From Rhizorhapis suberifaciens (GTDB taxonomy: Bacteria > Pseudomonadota > Alphaproteobacteria > Sphingomonadales > Sphingomonadaceae), in assembly GCF_014200045.1 (NCBI RefSeq), contig NZ_JACHOV010000009.1, forward strand, positions 62,001 through 126,000: a stretch of 64,000 bases of DNA. Direction: 5' to 3'. How positions within the stretch are numbered: the stretch's first letter is position 1; every line of letters starts with the position of its first letter. This document shows positions 15,810-26,148 of this stretch, in pieces. The notes beneath the pieces are model-generated. The model ran no database searches. It had not been told where the DNA came from and saw nothing but the letters and a program-made list of their open reading frames with translations. A program made the position numbers and the translations under genes.

Positions 15810-18800
15810 ATGGACATTGATCGCGATAATGGCCGTACGGCTGATGATCGGTTGTCGCCGCAATATGCTGCGACCGCTGAAGTGCAAGCGCTAGCGGCCG
15901 CCCAGGCTGGCCAGTTGCCGCCGCCGGCAAACGCGCAGGCCGTGTCCGCTCTTGCGGGGCCTGTAGCACTGCCGGAGGGGGTGAGCCTTGACCAGATCAG
16001 GGTTTCCGGACGCGATCTTATTGTCACTTTGCCCGATGGCACGCAGATGGTGATACTCGATGGTGCGATATTCGTGCCTCAGCTCGTCATCGACGGCGTT
16101 CAAATCCCTCCCGCCAACATCGCTGCACTGCTGATCGGGAACGAACCGCAGCCGGCGGCAGGATCCCCCCAAAGTTCGGGTGGCAACTTCGTGGCTGCCG
16201 AGGGCGACATCGGCGATCCCTTCAATCTTGGCGACTTGCTTCCCCCAACCGAACTTTCATTTCCGCCCTTCGAGCAGCAGGAGATTTTTCCTGCGGCGCC
16301 CGAGGATGAGGACGACGATCAGCCAGTCGACATCATAACCATTCCTGGGCCTGGTGAGCCTGGCACCGTAGTGGACGAAGCTGGTCTTGGCATTGACGAT
16401 CGCGACGGCGAAACGCCTGGGTCCAATGAGCCTGCGAATGTGGAAACAACACAAGGCGTCATGACCTACACGGCCCCTGACGGCCCAGCGACGGTCAGCA
16501 TCAATAACGTCGTTGTTACCCAGGTTGGGCAGACCATCCAGGGCCAGCACGGCATCTTGACCATCACCTCCATCGCGGACGGGCAGATCGGTTACAGCTA
16601 TGCGGTGACCGATAACGGCTCGGGCGACAATGTCACCGACAGCTTTGCCGTGACCGTGACCGATGTCGACGGTGACACGGATAGCGGGACGCTGACCATC
16701 ACGATCGTTGATGACGTGCCGCAAGCGCTGAACGACATCGACAGCGTGACCGAAGATGGTCCGCTGGTTGCAGACGGGAATGTCTTCACCGGCTCTGGAG
16801 GCGAAGACGCTAACGGAAGTGACGGGGTCGCTGATACCCCCGGCGCAGACGGCGCAACGGTCACTGCCATATCCTTCGGGCAAACCGGCGGCACGATCGG
16901 TTCGCCTGTTCCAGGCGCTTATGGCACTCTGACGCTCAACACTGACGGTAGCTATGTTTACACGCTGAATGCGGAAAATGGGGTAGTCCAGGGTCTGGAC
17001 TCGACTGAAAGCCTGACGGAGCAGTTCAGCTATACGATTACCGACGGCGATGGTGATATGTCCAGCGCGACGCTGACGATCACGATTGCAGGATCGGACG
17101 ACGGCGTCAGGATCGGTGGTCTTGACGGCCAAGGTGCAGAGGAAATTCTGTTCGAAGCCAATCTTGGCGATGGTTCGTCGCCTGATGCGGCGGCGTTGAC
17201 GCAAACCGGCACTTTTACGCTGAATGCTGTTGATGGCGTTTCGACCATAAGCATTAATGGTCAGACAATCTTTACCGGGGACACTTTTACTGCTGGCGCG
17301 CCCATCAGCAACGCCTATGGATCGCTCACCATTACCGGCTTCACGCCCGTGATGGGCTCCGACGGCGATGTGATCGGCGGCACTGTCAGCTACAGCTATG
17401 TGCTGAACGACAATATGTTGCTCCACACTGGCGGCAATGGCGGAAGCCTGACCCAAAGCTATACGGTCGTTGTGACCGACACCGACGGGTCGTCCGATAC
17501 GGCCAGCCTGGACGTGCAGGTGGTCGATGACGTGCCGACCGCCGCCGCAAATTCAAACACTGTGGACGAAGGCGCGACGCTTGAGGTGGACGCTGCCTCC
17601 GGCGTCCTGTCGAACGATACGGATGGCGCAGATGGTTTCGCCGGTGGGGACGGCGTCGTCGGCGTGCGCGCAGCGGGAGACGACACTACCAGCGAGATCG
17701 CTGGCAATGTTGGCTCGGCCATTGAGGGGCTTTATGGCACGCTGACGCTGCACGCCGACGGAAGCTACATCTATGTGTCGAACCCCAATGTCGTGCCGCC
17801 TGCCGGTGCGTCGGACGTGTTCGTCTATACCATTGAGGATGGCGACGGGGATCATTCTACTGCGACCTTGACCATCGACATTGCCGATGCAGGGCTTGCC
17901 GCCCGCACGGACAGCATCACTGTGGACGAAGCTGCGCTCGATAGCGTTGGCAGCAATTCCGGCAGCGATGGCGAGACTGCAACCGGCACCCTGACTGATA
18001 ATGTCAGCGGCGGCGCCGGGCCGTTTACCTTTGCCTTGACTGGGAATGGCGCGGGCAGCTTTGGAACCCTGACGCTCAATCCAAATGGCAGCTACAGCTA
18101 TACGCTGACCAGCCCTGTTGACGGGATCACCGCCGATGATGGCGCTTTGCCGCTCAACGGTGCCGAGAGCTTCGAATATGAAGTGACGGACGCCAACGGT
18201 AACACCACGACCAGCACGATCACGATCAATATCGTTGATGACGTACCCACAGCTTTTGCCGAACAGAGCCAAAGCGTTGCCGAAGACGCCGATGCAGCGA
18301 TCGGCGGCAATGTGCTCGACAATGACGTGAGGGGCGCGGATGGGGCCAGCCTGACGTCGGTGACGATCGATGGCACCACCACCAATGTGGCGGCCATCGG
18401 GACGACTCCGGTCACCACTTCCCTAGGAACCTACACCTTCACGGCCAACGGGAACTGGACCTTCGCTCCTGTTTCCAACCAGGCCAATGCAGCCGGGATC
18501 GACGCTTCCTTCAGCTACACCATCACCGATGGGGACGGGGATACGTCCTCGGCGCAGCAGCCGATCACGGTGCTCGACGGCGCTGAGCCGCAAGTGGGCA
18601 AGCCGGTCACCTTGACGCTTGACGATCAGAATCTCAGCGACGGTTCGACGCCCGCAGGAGCGGACAGCGCGACGGGAACGGTGACGTTCCTGCCAGGTTC
18701 GGACGCTATTGCGTCAATTGCTTTTGCGGCTGATGTAAGCAGCCTTGGCGGGAACCTGGATTGGACGCGAGTCTCCGACACGCAGATCGTCGGCAAGGAT

Positions 18801-21800
18801 GGCGGAACGATCGTCGTCACGCTCGATCTGGTCCGCGTCGGCGACACCGGCCAGGTGACCGCGACGCTGAACAATAATTACGATTCCCACCCGGGCATCA
18901 ATGCCGACGACCTGCAAACGCTCGGTTCGGTTGGTGTTGTAGCGACCGACACCGACGGCGATACCGCAACGGGTGCCGTCAATGTCGAAGTGTCGGATGA
19001 TCTGCCTGTCGTTACGGCGTCCCAACCGGGTGAGGACGCGATGACCGTTGATGAAACGGACCTCGGCAGCAACGACACGGCCGATTTCGGATCACTGTTT
19101 GCCATCGACTATAATGCCGATGGCCCAGCTGCGGCGAACCCGGTGGTTTATACCCTTGGCGTTGTGTCTGCGGGAGTGAATTCCGGTCTGGTCGATAGCG
19201 CTACGGGTTCAGATGTTCTGCTGCGTCTCACCGCGGGAGGTGTCGTCGAAGGCTATGTAGCGACCCAGCCAAGCCTCGTGGTGTTCACGGTTTCCGTCGA
19301 TGGCGCAGGCATTGTGACCCTGGATCAGCAGCGCGCCATCTTCCATTCGCCCGATAGCGGCGCGGATCAGCCCGCGTTTTTGACGGCGGACAACATCCTT
19401 ACATTGACAGCGACGGTCGAAGACGCTGACGGGGATACGGACAGCGCGACGATTTCCATCGGCAACGCACTGCGTTTCGAAGATGATGGTCCTTCCATCG
19501 ATGCTTCGGTCGTGGATGCTGACACGGTGCTGCTGACAACGCAGGACGTTCAGACCATTGGTGGTTTGAGCGACACGGCTGTATCCACCGCGAACTTTAG
19601 CGGCGCTTTCGGCCTCGTAGCTTCCGACCATGGCGCGGACGGCGCTGGGTCGACGGCATGGAACTACTCGCTGAACCTGACCGGCGTGCTTGCAGCGGGC
19701 CTTTCCAGCAATGGCGCGGCGATCAATCTGTTTGTGAATGGCGGCGTCGTGTTTGGTTCCACGGCGGCAACGCTCGGTGATGTAGATCCTGCAAACACGA
19801 TCTTCACCCTTGGTGTGGATAGCGGCACCGGCGTCGTTACCCTGACGCAGTTCGCCGAAATCGATCACTTGCCCAATGGCGATACCGCCGCGCCCTATGA
19901 CGATCAGTTCGCAACGCTGGCATCGGGCCTGGTGCAGCTCGTCGGCATCGCGACGATCACCGACAAGGACGGCGATACGGCGTCGGAGACCGTGGCCCTC
20001 GATCTGGGCGGTAACGTCCAGTTCGCGGACGATGGTCCTTCCATCAGCGCCGCAGGCGCGATCCCGACCCTAACCGTCGATGAAAGCGCGCTCTCAGTCG
20101 ATGCGAACGCCAGCTTCGTCAATGTCTTCGAATCTGACTTCGGGGCCGATGGTGCAGGCAAGATCGTCTACACCCTTGGCATCAATGCCGGTGCGACCGG
20201 ATTGGTAGATAGCCTTACCGGCCAGGCAGTCGTGCTGAGCCTGGAAGGCGAGCAGGTCATTGGCCGCGCAGGAGTGAATGGAGAAATCGTGTTCGCCCTG
20301 ACCGAGGATGGGGCCGGCGGTGTCTATCTGGATCAGAAGCGTGCCGTTGCGCATGACATCGATGGCTCTGCGTCCGCAGCGCATGATGATCCCAAGTCGC
20401 TTCTGGCGGCGAACCTCATCACGTTGACGGCAACCATCACGGACGGCGATGGCGACCAGGCATCGGCAACGATCGACCTGGGCGACAAGTTGACGTTCAA
20501 GGATGACGGTCCTTCGGCATCATCCAATGCAGTCGTTCAACTCGATGACGATGTATTGGCGAACGGCAATGACGGCGGCACGGGCGATGACCCGGATGCT
20601 GCGAACACCAGCGGTACGCTAGGCCATGGGTTTGGCGCGGATGGCGGATCGATAGCTTTCCTGACGTCGGGAGCGCCTTCGGGCTTCAGCTACGAATTGT
20701 CGGGCTCCAACCTGTTGGTGAAGCAGGGCGGGACGACGGTGTTGACCGTGACTCTCAATGCCGCGACCGGCGACTATGTCGTCACGCAAAATGCCCCGAT
20801 TCTGCATGATTCAGCGCAGAACGAGAATAACCAGACATTCGTCCTTAACTATCAGGTCACCGATGGCGATGGCGACACGGCCGCCGGAACGCTGAGCATC
20901 AATGTTGATGACGATATCCCTATCGCAACGAACGATCTGGCGTTCGTTGTCGAAGGCGGGCCGCTTTCGACCGGCAATGTCCTCGACAATGACCAGCCCG
21001 GAGCGGACGGGCCGCTGGTCGTGTCGAGCGTGAGCGGGGGAAGCCTTGGTGCGCCGATCGTCGGCAGTTACGGAACGCTGACGCTCAACGCTGATGGCAG
21101 CTACAAATACACGCCAAACGCCTCGGTGCCTACCAACTCGGTCGACAACTTCACCTATCTGGTGGTCGACAAGGACGGCGACACCAAGCCTGCATTGCTG
21201 AGTTTCGTCTTCAAGGGTGACGCAAATACCCCCAATGGGGGCAACGTGTCCGTGACGGTCGACGACGAAGGCCTCAGCGGCGGCAACAGCGGCGGCACGG
21301 GGGATTATACCGGCGTTCCCAATGAAGCAGTCGTCTCGGGCAATCTCGGCTTTTCCTACGGCGGGGACGGCGCGGCGGGCAGCGGGGCATTCGCTTTCGC
21401 CAATGGCAGCGTGACAGTCGGCACAGAAACGGTCAATTATGTCTGGAACGCGGGCACGAACACGCTGACCGCAACAGGTCCGCGCGGCATATTGTTCACC
21501 GTCACCGTGAACCCTGCCAATGGTGACTACACCGTGACGCTGGTCGACAATGTCCTGCACACGGTGGGCGGCAATGAAAACGACGCGGGGCCAATCGCAC
21601 TGAATTATGCGCTGTTGGACAGCGATGGTTCGCCGGCCAATGGCGTGCTCAACATCAGCTTCGATGACGATACGCCTAACGCTTACAATATTGCTCCAGA
21701 GGTGGCGAGCGGCGTCAACACCGGCACCGATTACACCGACGCCGGCAATCTCCTCCATTTGCCCAGCATTGGCGCGGATGGTCTCGGTACCTTGACCTTC

Positions 21801-23954
21801 AATGTCACGAACGGCACTCAGGCGATGGGCTTGGATGGGAAGGCTCTGACCTTTGAGGGGCAGAACATCTATTATACGGTGAATTCCGACGATCCGAGCA
21901 TTTTGGAAGCGCGTACCAGCGCGACGCCAGGGGCAGGGACGCTCATTTTCAAGATTGATCTTGATCAGCCCAGCGGCACCTATGCCTTTTCGCAATATGA
22001 ACAGATATCGATCCTCTCGACGCAGAACATTACCAGCCTGTCCTCCGTTGGGGGCGGCAATGTCACAGCCAAGGCGATCGACGTTCCCAGCTCCCCCTAT
22101 GACCTGGTTCTAAGCACCCAAGCAGGAAACACTGTAAACACCAACTCTACTCAAATCGGTGTCGGCAGCGGCCAGAGCATGGACTCTGGCGAACATATTC
22201 GCATCGATTTTGTCAAAGACTCATTCGTGACGGGCAGCGGTGGCAATGCCGAATTGCATTTCGGCGAATATTACACCGCGAACAGCTATCGGCAGGACGT
22301 GAGTGGCCTTTCGGGTCCGCAGCGTGCCGATTTCGTAGTGCGGGCGGTAACCGTTAGTGAGGCTTCACCCAGCACGACTACGGAAGCCGATGGCGACAAG
22401 GTCTTTTATGGTGACGGCAACGACTCTTTCCTGAGTTCCGCTGTCACCAGTATTGAGATCTACAATGCGGCAGGAACGCTGGTTGCTCCAGCAAATTACA
22501 GCGGGCTGGGAATTTCCGTGACCGCTGTGGCGAATGGCTGGCAGATACTGAACCTTCCTAATAACTATGATTTCAAGATCATATCCTCGACGCCCTTCAA
22601 CGCCGTTCAGGTCGAAGCGCTGGCAGGAACAGACACGTTCAAGCTGGGCTTCATCAGCATCGAGGCTTTTGTGGTCGGCGGCACGAGTTTCAGCGTTCCC
22701 ATCAGCTTGACCGACGCTGACGGCGATACTGTGTCCAATAGCATCGCAGTCAATTTGAGCGCTCCCGTCGCTCCCGTTGCTATCGATCTTGACCATGACG
22801 GCGTGGAATATCTCGCTCTCTCGGCCGGGGTTACTCACGACTATGGCTCGGGCGAGGTCAACACCGCCTGGGTTGCACCTGACGACGGGTTGTTGGCTCA
22901 CGCAATCGGTGAGGCCTATGACGTGGTCTTCACCGATGACGCGGCGGGGGCCACCACTGACCTCGATGGCATCCGCCTTGCTTATGACAGCAATAATGAC
23001 GGTTTCCTGACCGCGGATGACGCTGAATTCTCCAGCTTTGGAGTCTGGCAGGACGCCAACAGCAACGGTGTAGTCGATGCGGGCGAATTTCATTCGCTGA
23101 CAGACCTTGGCATCACCAGCGTGGGTCTTGTCTCTGATGGCCAGAGCAATATGGCGGCCAATGGCGATGTCCTGGTGCACGGTGAGGCGACATACACAAT
23201 CAATGGTGAGACCGGCGCTGTCGCCGACGTGGCGTTTGCCACGACCAGCACGCCGACCGCCACTCAACTCGACGAAAGGACGCTCCTTAACACCGGACTA
23301 AATCAGGCCCTGGTCGCGGCCAGCCTGATCGCAACCGTCGAACAAGCCGCAGCCGACAGTTCCGACACGACCCCGAGCGATGCGGTCGAGCAGGACTCGA
23401 CGGTGGCGGCGCCTGTGGTCGAGACGAGCGCGCCGACGGTCACATCCGACGAATCAGTGCCGGAGAGCAGCCTTTTGGACGATCCCGCCAGTGATCATTC
23501 CGTCAGCACGCCGGCCGCCGAAACACATCAGGCCCAGTCTGAAGGGGACGAGAGCAGCCTCAGCTCGCTGCAAGACACGTCGAGCGTTGAGGACAGTTCC
23601 GCGCCGGTTCAGGACGATCATGCGGTGACGGCCGATGCTCCGCCGCCGCCAATGCCGGTGGATCTGACGCCTATGATGATGGCTGCAATGCAAGTGGCCG
23701 AGGGCGAGCAGCCAGTGGATTTGCCAAAGGCTCTTCCCGCTATCCTTGCGGACGCTCTGGCGGGCGGAACGGCCGATGGTCCGGATATTGATGCTCTGCT
23801 GAACGCACTGCCGCAGGCAGAGCCGGTAGGCGGCGCCACTCCCGCTGCGCCCGCGACGGAAGCAATTCACGACTTCGCGTTGGCGGCTCCCGCCTTCCAC
23901 TTTGACCTTGCGATGATGAGCCATGACGCCGTCGCCGCCACCACGCATGCATGA
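15810..23954 (+). CDS. giant LapA-like VCBS-repeat adhesin secreted by a type I system
   Basis: 2714 residues from the ATG at 15810, which follows a GAGGGGTGGG ribosome site; the frame is open upstream to 15735 but that part lacks support. Residues 1-150 resemble a LapA-type N-terminal retention module (VSGRDLIVTLPDGTQMVILD, 65-84). It is followed by PAAG at 115-118, close to the T-A-A-G LapG target at 107-110 in Pseudomonas LapA. From about residue 280 to 2300 there are some 13-14 VCBS/cadherin-like repeats, each marked by a D-x-D-G-D...DD-x-P signature and expected to bind Ca2+. Around 2390-2425 are two EF-hand-like loops (DSNNDGFLTADD, DANSNGVVDAGE). The tail is a Ser/Asp/Pro-rich low-complexity stretch. 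No tandem RTX nonapeptides were seen, only one GDGND-like copy. Predicted to be surface-held through an outer-membrane TolC-like pore and to mediate attachment. Confidence 0.9.
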   Translation: MDIDRDNGRTADDRLSPQYAATAEVQALAAAQAGQLPPPANAQAVSALAGPVALPEGVSLDQIRVSGRDLIVTLPDGTQMVILDGAIFVPQLVIDGVQIPPANIAALLIGNEPQPAAGSPQSSGGNFVAAEGDIGDPFNLGDLLPPTELSFPPFEQQEIFPAAPEDEDDDQPVDIITIPGPGEPGTVVDEAGLGIDDRDGETPGSNEPANVETTQGVMTYTAPDGPATVSINNVVVTQVGQTIQGQHGILTITSIADGQIGYSYAVTDNGSGDNVTDSFAVTVTDVDGDTDSGTLTITIVDDVPQALNDIDSVTEDGPLVADGNVFTGSGGEDANGSDGVADTPGADGATVTAISFGQTGGTIGSPVPGAYGTLTLNTDGSYVYTLNAENGVVQGLDSTESLTEQFSYTITDGDGDMSSATLTITIAGSDDGVRIGGLDGQGAEEILFEANLGDGSSPDAAALTQTGTFTLNAVDGVSTISINGQTIFTGDTFTAGAPISNAYGSLTITGFTPVMGSDGDVIGGTVSYSYVLNDNMLLHTGGNGGSLTQSYTVVVTDTDGSSDTASLDVQVVDDVPTAAANSNTVDEGATLEVDAASGVLSNDTDGADGFAGGDGVVGVRAAGDDTTSEIAGNVGSAIEGLYGTLTLHADGSYIYVSNPNVVPPAGASDVFVYTIEDGDGDHSTATLTIDIADAGLAARTDSITVDEAALDSVGSNSGSDGETATGTLTDNVSGGAGPFTFALTGNGAGSFGTLTLNPNGSYSYTLTSPVDGITADDGALPLNGAESFEYEVTDANGNTTTSTITINIVDDVPTAFAEQSQSVAEDADAAIGGNVLDNDVRGADGASLTSVTIDGTTTNVAAIGTTPVTTSLGTYTFTANGNWTFAPVSNQANAAGIDASFSYTITDGDGDTSSAQQPITVLDGAEPQVGKPVTLTLDDQNLSDGSTPAGADSATGTVTFLPGSDAIASIAFAADVSSLGGNLDWTRVSDTQIVGKDGGTIVVTLDLVRVGDTGQVTATLNNNYDSHPGINADDLQTLGSVGVVATDTDGDTATGAVNVEVSDDLPVVTASQPGEDAMTVDETDLGSNDTADFGSLFAIDYNADGPAAANPVVYTLGVVSAGVNSGLVDSATGSDVLLRLTAGGVVEGYVATQPSLVVFTVSVDGAGIVTLDQQRAIFHSPDSGADQPAFLTADNILTLTATVEDADGDTDSATISIGNALRFEDDGPSIDASVVDADTVLLTTQDVQTIGGLSDTAVSTANFSGAFGLVASDHGADGAGSTAWNYSLNLTGVLAAGLSSNGAAINLFVNGGVVFGSTAATLGDVDPANTIFTLGVDSGTGVVTLTQFAEIDHLPNGDTAAPYDDQFATLASGLVQLVGIATITDKDGDTASETVALDLGGNVQFADDGPSISAAGAIPTLTVDESALSVDANASFVNVFESDFGADGAGKIVYTLGINAGATGLVDSLTGQAVVLSLEGEQVIGRAGVNGEIVFALTEDGAGGVYLDQKRAVAHDIDGSASAAHDDPKSLLAANLITLTATITDGDGDQASATIDLGDKLTFKDDGPSASSNAVVQLDDDVLANGNDGGTGDDPDAANTSGTLGHGFGADGGSIAFLTSGAPSGFSYELSGSNLLVKQGGTTVLTVTLNAATGDYVVTQNAPILHDSAQNENNQTFVLNYQVTDGDGDTAAGTLSINVDDDIPIATNDLAFVVEGGPLSTGNVLDNDQPGADGPLVVSSVSGGSLGAPIVGSYGTLTLNADGSYKYTPNASVPTNSVDNFTYLVVDKDGDTKPALLSFVFKGDANTPNGGNVSVTVDDEGLSGGNSGGTGDYTGVPNEAVVSGNLGFSYGGDGAAGSGAFAFANGSVTVGTETVNYVWNAGTNTLTATGPRGILFTVTVNPANGDYTVTLVDNVLHTVGGNENDAGPIALNYALLDSDGSPANGVLNISFDDDTPNAYNIAPEVASGVNTGTDYTDAGNLLHLPSIGADGLGTLTFNVTNGTQAMGLDGKALTFEGQNIYYTVNSDDPSILEARTSATPGAGTLIFKIDLDQPSGTYAFSQYEQISILSTQNITSLSSVGGGNVTAKAIDVPSSPYDLVLSTQAGNTVNTNSTQIGVGSGQSMDSGEHIRIDFVKDSFVTGSGGNAELHFGEYYTANSYRQDVSGLSGPQRADFVVRAVTVSEASPSTTTEADGDKVFYGDGNDSFLSSAVTSIEIYNAAGTLVAPANYSGLGISVTAVANGWQILNLPNNYDFKIISSTPFNAVQVEALAGTDTFKLGFISIEAFVVGGTSFSVPISLTDADGDTVSNSIAVNLSAPVAPVAIDLDHDGVEYLALSAGVTHDYGSGEVNTAWVAPDDGLLAHAIGEAYDVVFTDDAAGATTDLDGIRLAYDSNNDGFLTADDAEFSSFGVWQDANSNGVVDAGEFHSLTDLGITSVGLVSDGQSNMAANGDVLVHGEATYTINGETGAVADVAFATTSTPTATQLDERTLLNTGLNQALVAASLIATVEQAAADSSDTTPSDAVEQDSTVAAPVVETSAPTVTSDESVPESSLLDDPASDHSVSTPAAETHQAQSEGDESSLSSLQDTSSVEDSSAPVQDDHAVTADAPPPPMPVDLTPMMMAAMQVAEGEQPVDLPKALPAILADALAGGTADGPDIDALLNALPQAEPVGGATPAAPATEAIHDFALAAPAFHFDLAMMSHDAVAATTHA

Positions 23955-23993
23955 CGATTAGCATTTTGAACTGACGATGATTGGGGGAAAATA

Positions 23994-24725
23994 ATGAGGA
24001 TGAAGCTGCTAAGCATAGCAGCCATGACAGTGACGCCACTGTTCATGGCTGCACCCGCCGCTCATGCGGTTACACGGTCGCCGCTCCTTGACCTGGGCAA
24101 GGCCGAACTTAAGGGCGAGGTGCAGACTCGTTATGACGCGGCGGTAACGGCTAGCAAGACTGACGACGTGCGTCGTTCGGACGATGCCAGATTCACTTGG
24201 GCGTCGGAGGCAAAGGCACAGTGCGGCATCGCGCTGGGGTTCCTCAAATCGGGCACAGTGGATGAAGACAGCGTCAATCGCTGCGATGCTTCCTCTGCGC
24301 GCCTTACCGCTCCGCCGGCTGCTCCTTCCATGCCTGCCGCGCCTACGGCGTCGGCCGATTGCCCGCCGGATATGAAGGCCCTGGTCTTCTTTGACTGGAA
24401 CCTCGACACCCCGCTTCCCGAAGCCGGAGCTACGATCAGCCAGCTCGCGGGCCTGCGGACATCATGTGGATGGACCAGTTTCAAGGTCATCGGCCACACC
24501 GATAAGTCGGGCGCCGACATTTACAACAACGGCCTTTCGATGCGTCGCGCAGCCAATGTGGCGGCCATCATGGGTCAGGCGGGCATTGCCTCTGGCGATG
24601 TTACCACTGAAGCGCTCGGCGAAAGCCAGTCCTTGGTGGAAACCGCTGACGGGGTACGCGAAGCCCAAAACCGCCGCGTGGAAATCGTCGCCGTCACAGG
24701 CGGTCAGGTAATGGGAGGGCAATAA
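23994..24725 (+). CDS. OmpA-family peptidoglycan-associated protein of the adhesin operon
   Basis: 243 residues. A signal peptide (about 1-25, ending AAHA) is followed by a short region of unknown fold and an OmpA C-terminal domain from about 125 to 240. Visible are VFFDWNLDTPLPEA, the FKVIGHTDKSGAD peptidoglycan-binding core and the RRVEIVAV end. It has no obvious beta-barrel, so it is probably periplasmic or loosely anchored, gripping the cell wall near the secretion machine. GGGGGAAAATA precedes the ATG. It sits 39 bases after the adhesin and 1 base before the outer-membrane channel gene, so it is part of the operon. Confidence 0.88.
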   Translation: MRMKLLSIAAMTVTPLFMAAPAAHAVTRSPLLDLGKAELKGEVQTRYDAAVTASKTDDVRRSDDARFTWASEAKAQCGIALGFLKSGTVDEDSVNRCDASSARLTAPPAAPSMPAAPTASADCPPDMKALVFFDWNLDTPLPEAGATISQLAGLRTSCGWTSFKVIGHTDKSGADIYNNGLSMRRAANVAAIMGQAGIASGDVTTEALGESQSLVETADGVREAQNRRVEIVAVTGGQVMGGQ

Positions 24726-24726
24726 G

Positions 24727-26124
24727 ATGACTGTCAGCAAAAAGCACAAATGGCTCATGGCGGTCCCTGGCGCTCTGATTTTGAGCGCCACGGTCGCCCA
24801 TGCCGAGCCGGTGGATCTGAAGACCGCCGTACAGGCCGCCGTCGATTCCCATCCGGAGATCAGCCAGGCCATCCAGAACAAGGAAGCCATTGAGTTCGAG
24901 CGCGATCAGGCGCAGGGGCTATTCCTGCCTCGCATCTCGGTCGAAGGTTCGGCCGGTGTCCGTCGACTGGAAAACCGCACCCGCCGCGCGCTTAACCTTG
25001 AGGACGAGTCGCTCTATCCGTTGGAAGCCAGCGTTTTTGGCGAACAGCTGCTCTTCGACTCCGGTTCACGCAGCGCAGAACTCAAGCGCCAGGCAGCGCG
25101 CACCGATGGAGCCGCGCTGAGGGTCGAGGAACGGTCGGAGTTCATCGCGCTCAATGTCACCCGTCAGTATCTCGACTATATGCTTCAACAGCGGATCGTT
25201 GCGGCGGCAGAAGATAATGTCACCTTCCACCAGTTGCTGACCAATGATCTGAGCGAAGGCGTCAAGTCTGGGTCGATCAGCATTGCAGATCAGCAGCAGG
25301 CTGAGGAACGGCTCCAGGCCGCCAAGATTCGCCGCACGGAAGCGCAGGAAGACCTGAACAACGCTGCGATTTCATTCATGACGTTGACGGGTATTTCGAT
25401 CAGCGAAGTCGCGGTGCCCGAATCGCCGCGCGCTGCGCTGCCGCCGACGGTTGCCGATGCAGTCGCTGCCGCACGTGATCGCAATCCCAAGGTGCGCGAG
25501 GCTCAGGCGGACGTGGATGCCGCCTATCAGGTGGTGAACAAGGCAGAGGCCGAACTTGGTCCCCGTGTCTCGCTTGAAGGACGAGGCCGCGTCGGTGAGG
25601 ATCTGGACGGTTTTCGCGGCACCACCAATGACCTGCAGGCTCGTGTTGTCCTTACCTGGGACCTCTATAATGGCGGAATCAACCGTGCCAAGGTCCAGGA
25701 AATGACACGTCGCGCCAGTGAGGCCCGGTTCCGCCTGCACCAATTGACTCGTGAAGCCGAAGAAGAAGTAAGACAGGCCTGGAACCGCTGGCAGATCGAG
25801 GGCGTACGCCTGACGGATCTTGAACAGCAGAGCAAGGTGTCGGACGACCTGCTGCTTTCCTATCGGGAGCAGTTCAACGTTGGCCGCCGCTCGCTGCTCG
25901 ATGTTCTGGACTCCCAGAATACGCGCTTCAATGCACAGGTGCGGACAGAAACGTCGCGTCTCGCGCAACTTTTTGCCGAATATCAGATACTCGCCGCAAC
26001 GGATAATTTGATGGCAACATTGGGCGTCACGCCGCCAACGGGCGTCAAGACCTATGCTCGCGAACGGTTCGACGTTCCTGATACGGAACCTGCTGAACTG
26101 CATCGTCGGCGTTATCCGCGCTAA
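24727..26124 (+). CDS. TolC-family outer-membrane channel (LapE-like)
   Basis: Outer-membrane factor of the type I secretion system. 465 residues with a signal peptide (about 1-27, ending AHA) and two TolC/OEP repeats. Typical segments are the VDLKTAVQAAVDSHPEISQA start, the coiled-coil helices with Ala/Gln/Glu heptads, and the second repeat ending in LTWDLYNGGINRAKVQEM and SLLDVLDSQNTRFNAQVR. In Lap systems this pore also holds the adhesin N-terminus at the surface. It follows the OmpA gene with 1 base between and precedes the ABC exporter by 24 bases. Confidence 0.93.
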   Translation: MTVSKKHKWLMAVPGALILSATVAHAEPVDLKTAVQAAVDSHPEISQAIQNKEAIEFERDQAQGLFLPRISVEGSAGVRRLENRTRRALNLEDESLYPLEASVFGEQLLFDSGSRSAELKRQAARTDGAALRVEERSEFIALNVTRQYLDYMLQQRIVAAAEDNVTFHQLLTNDLSEGVKSGSISIADQQQAEERLQAAKIRRTEAQEDLNNAAISFMTLTGISISEVAVPESPRAALPPTVADAVAAARDRNPKVREAQADVDAAYQVVNKAEAELGPRVSLEGRGRVGEDLDGFRGTTNDLQARVVLTWDLYNGGINRAKVQEMTRRASEARFRLHQLTREAEEEVRQAWNRWQIEGVRLTDLEQQSKVSDDLLLSYREQFNVGRRSLLDVLDSQNTRFNAQVRTETSRLAQLFAEYQILAATDNLMATLGVTPPTGVKTYARERFDVPDTEPAELHRRRYPR

Positions 26125-26148
26125 CGGCAGGCAAATCGGAGAAGCAAG

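Noticed and set aside
16257-17456. Long minus-strand open frames inside the adhesin (also 20811-21995)
   Set aside because: Repeat-rich, GC-rich coding DNA often leaves open antisense frames; the plus strand gives a continuous VCBS protein.
16660-22760. Adhesin repeats as a DNA-level tandem repeat or CRISPR-like array
   Set aside because: Units are protein-level VCBS repeats of variable length with diverged DNA; there are no uniform direct repeats or spacers. No CRISPR array was seen anywhere in the window.
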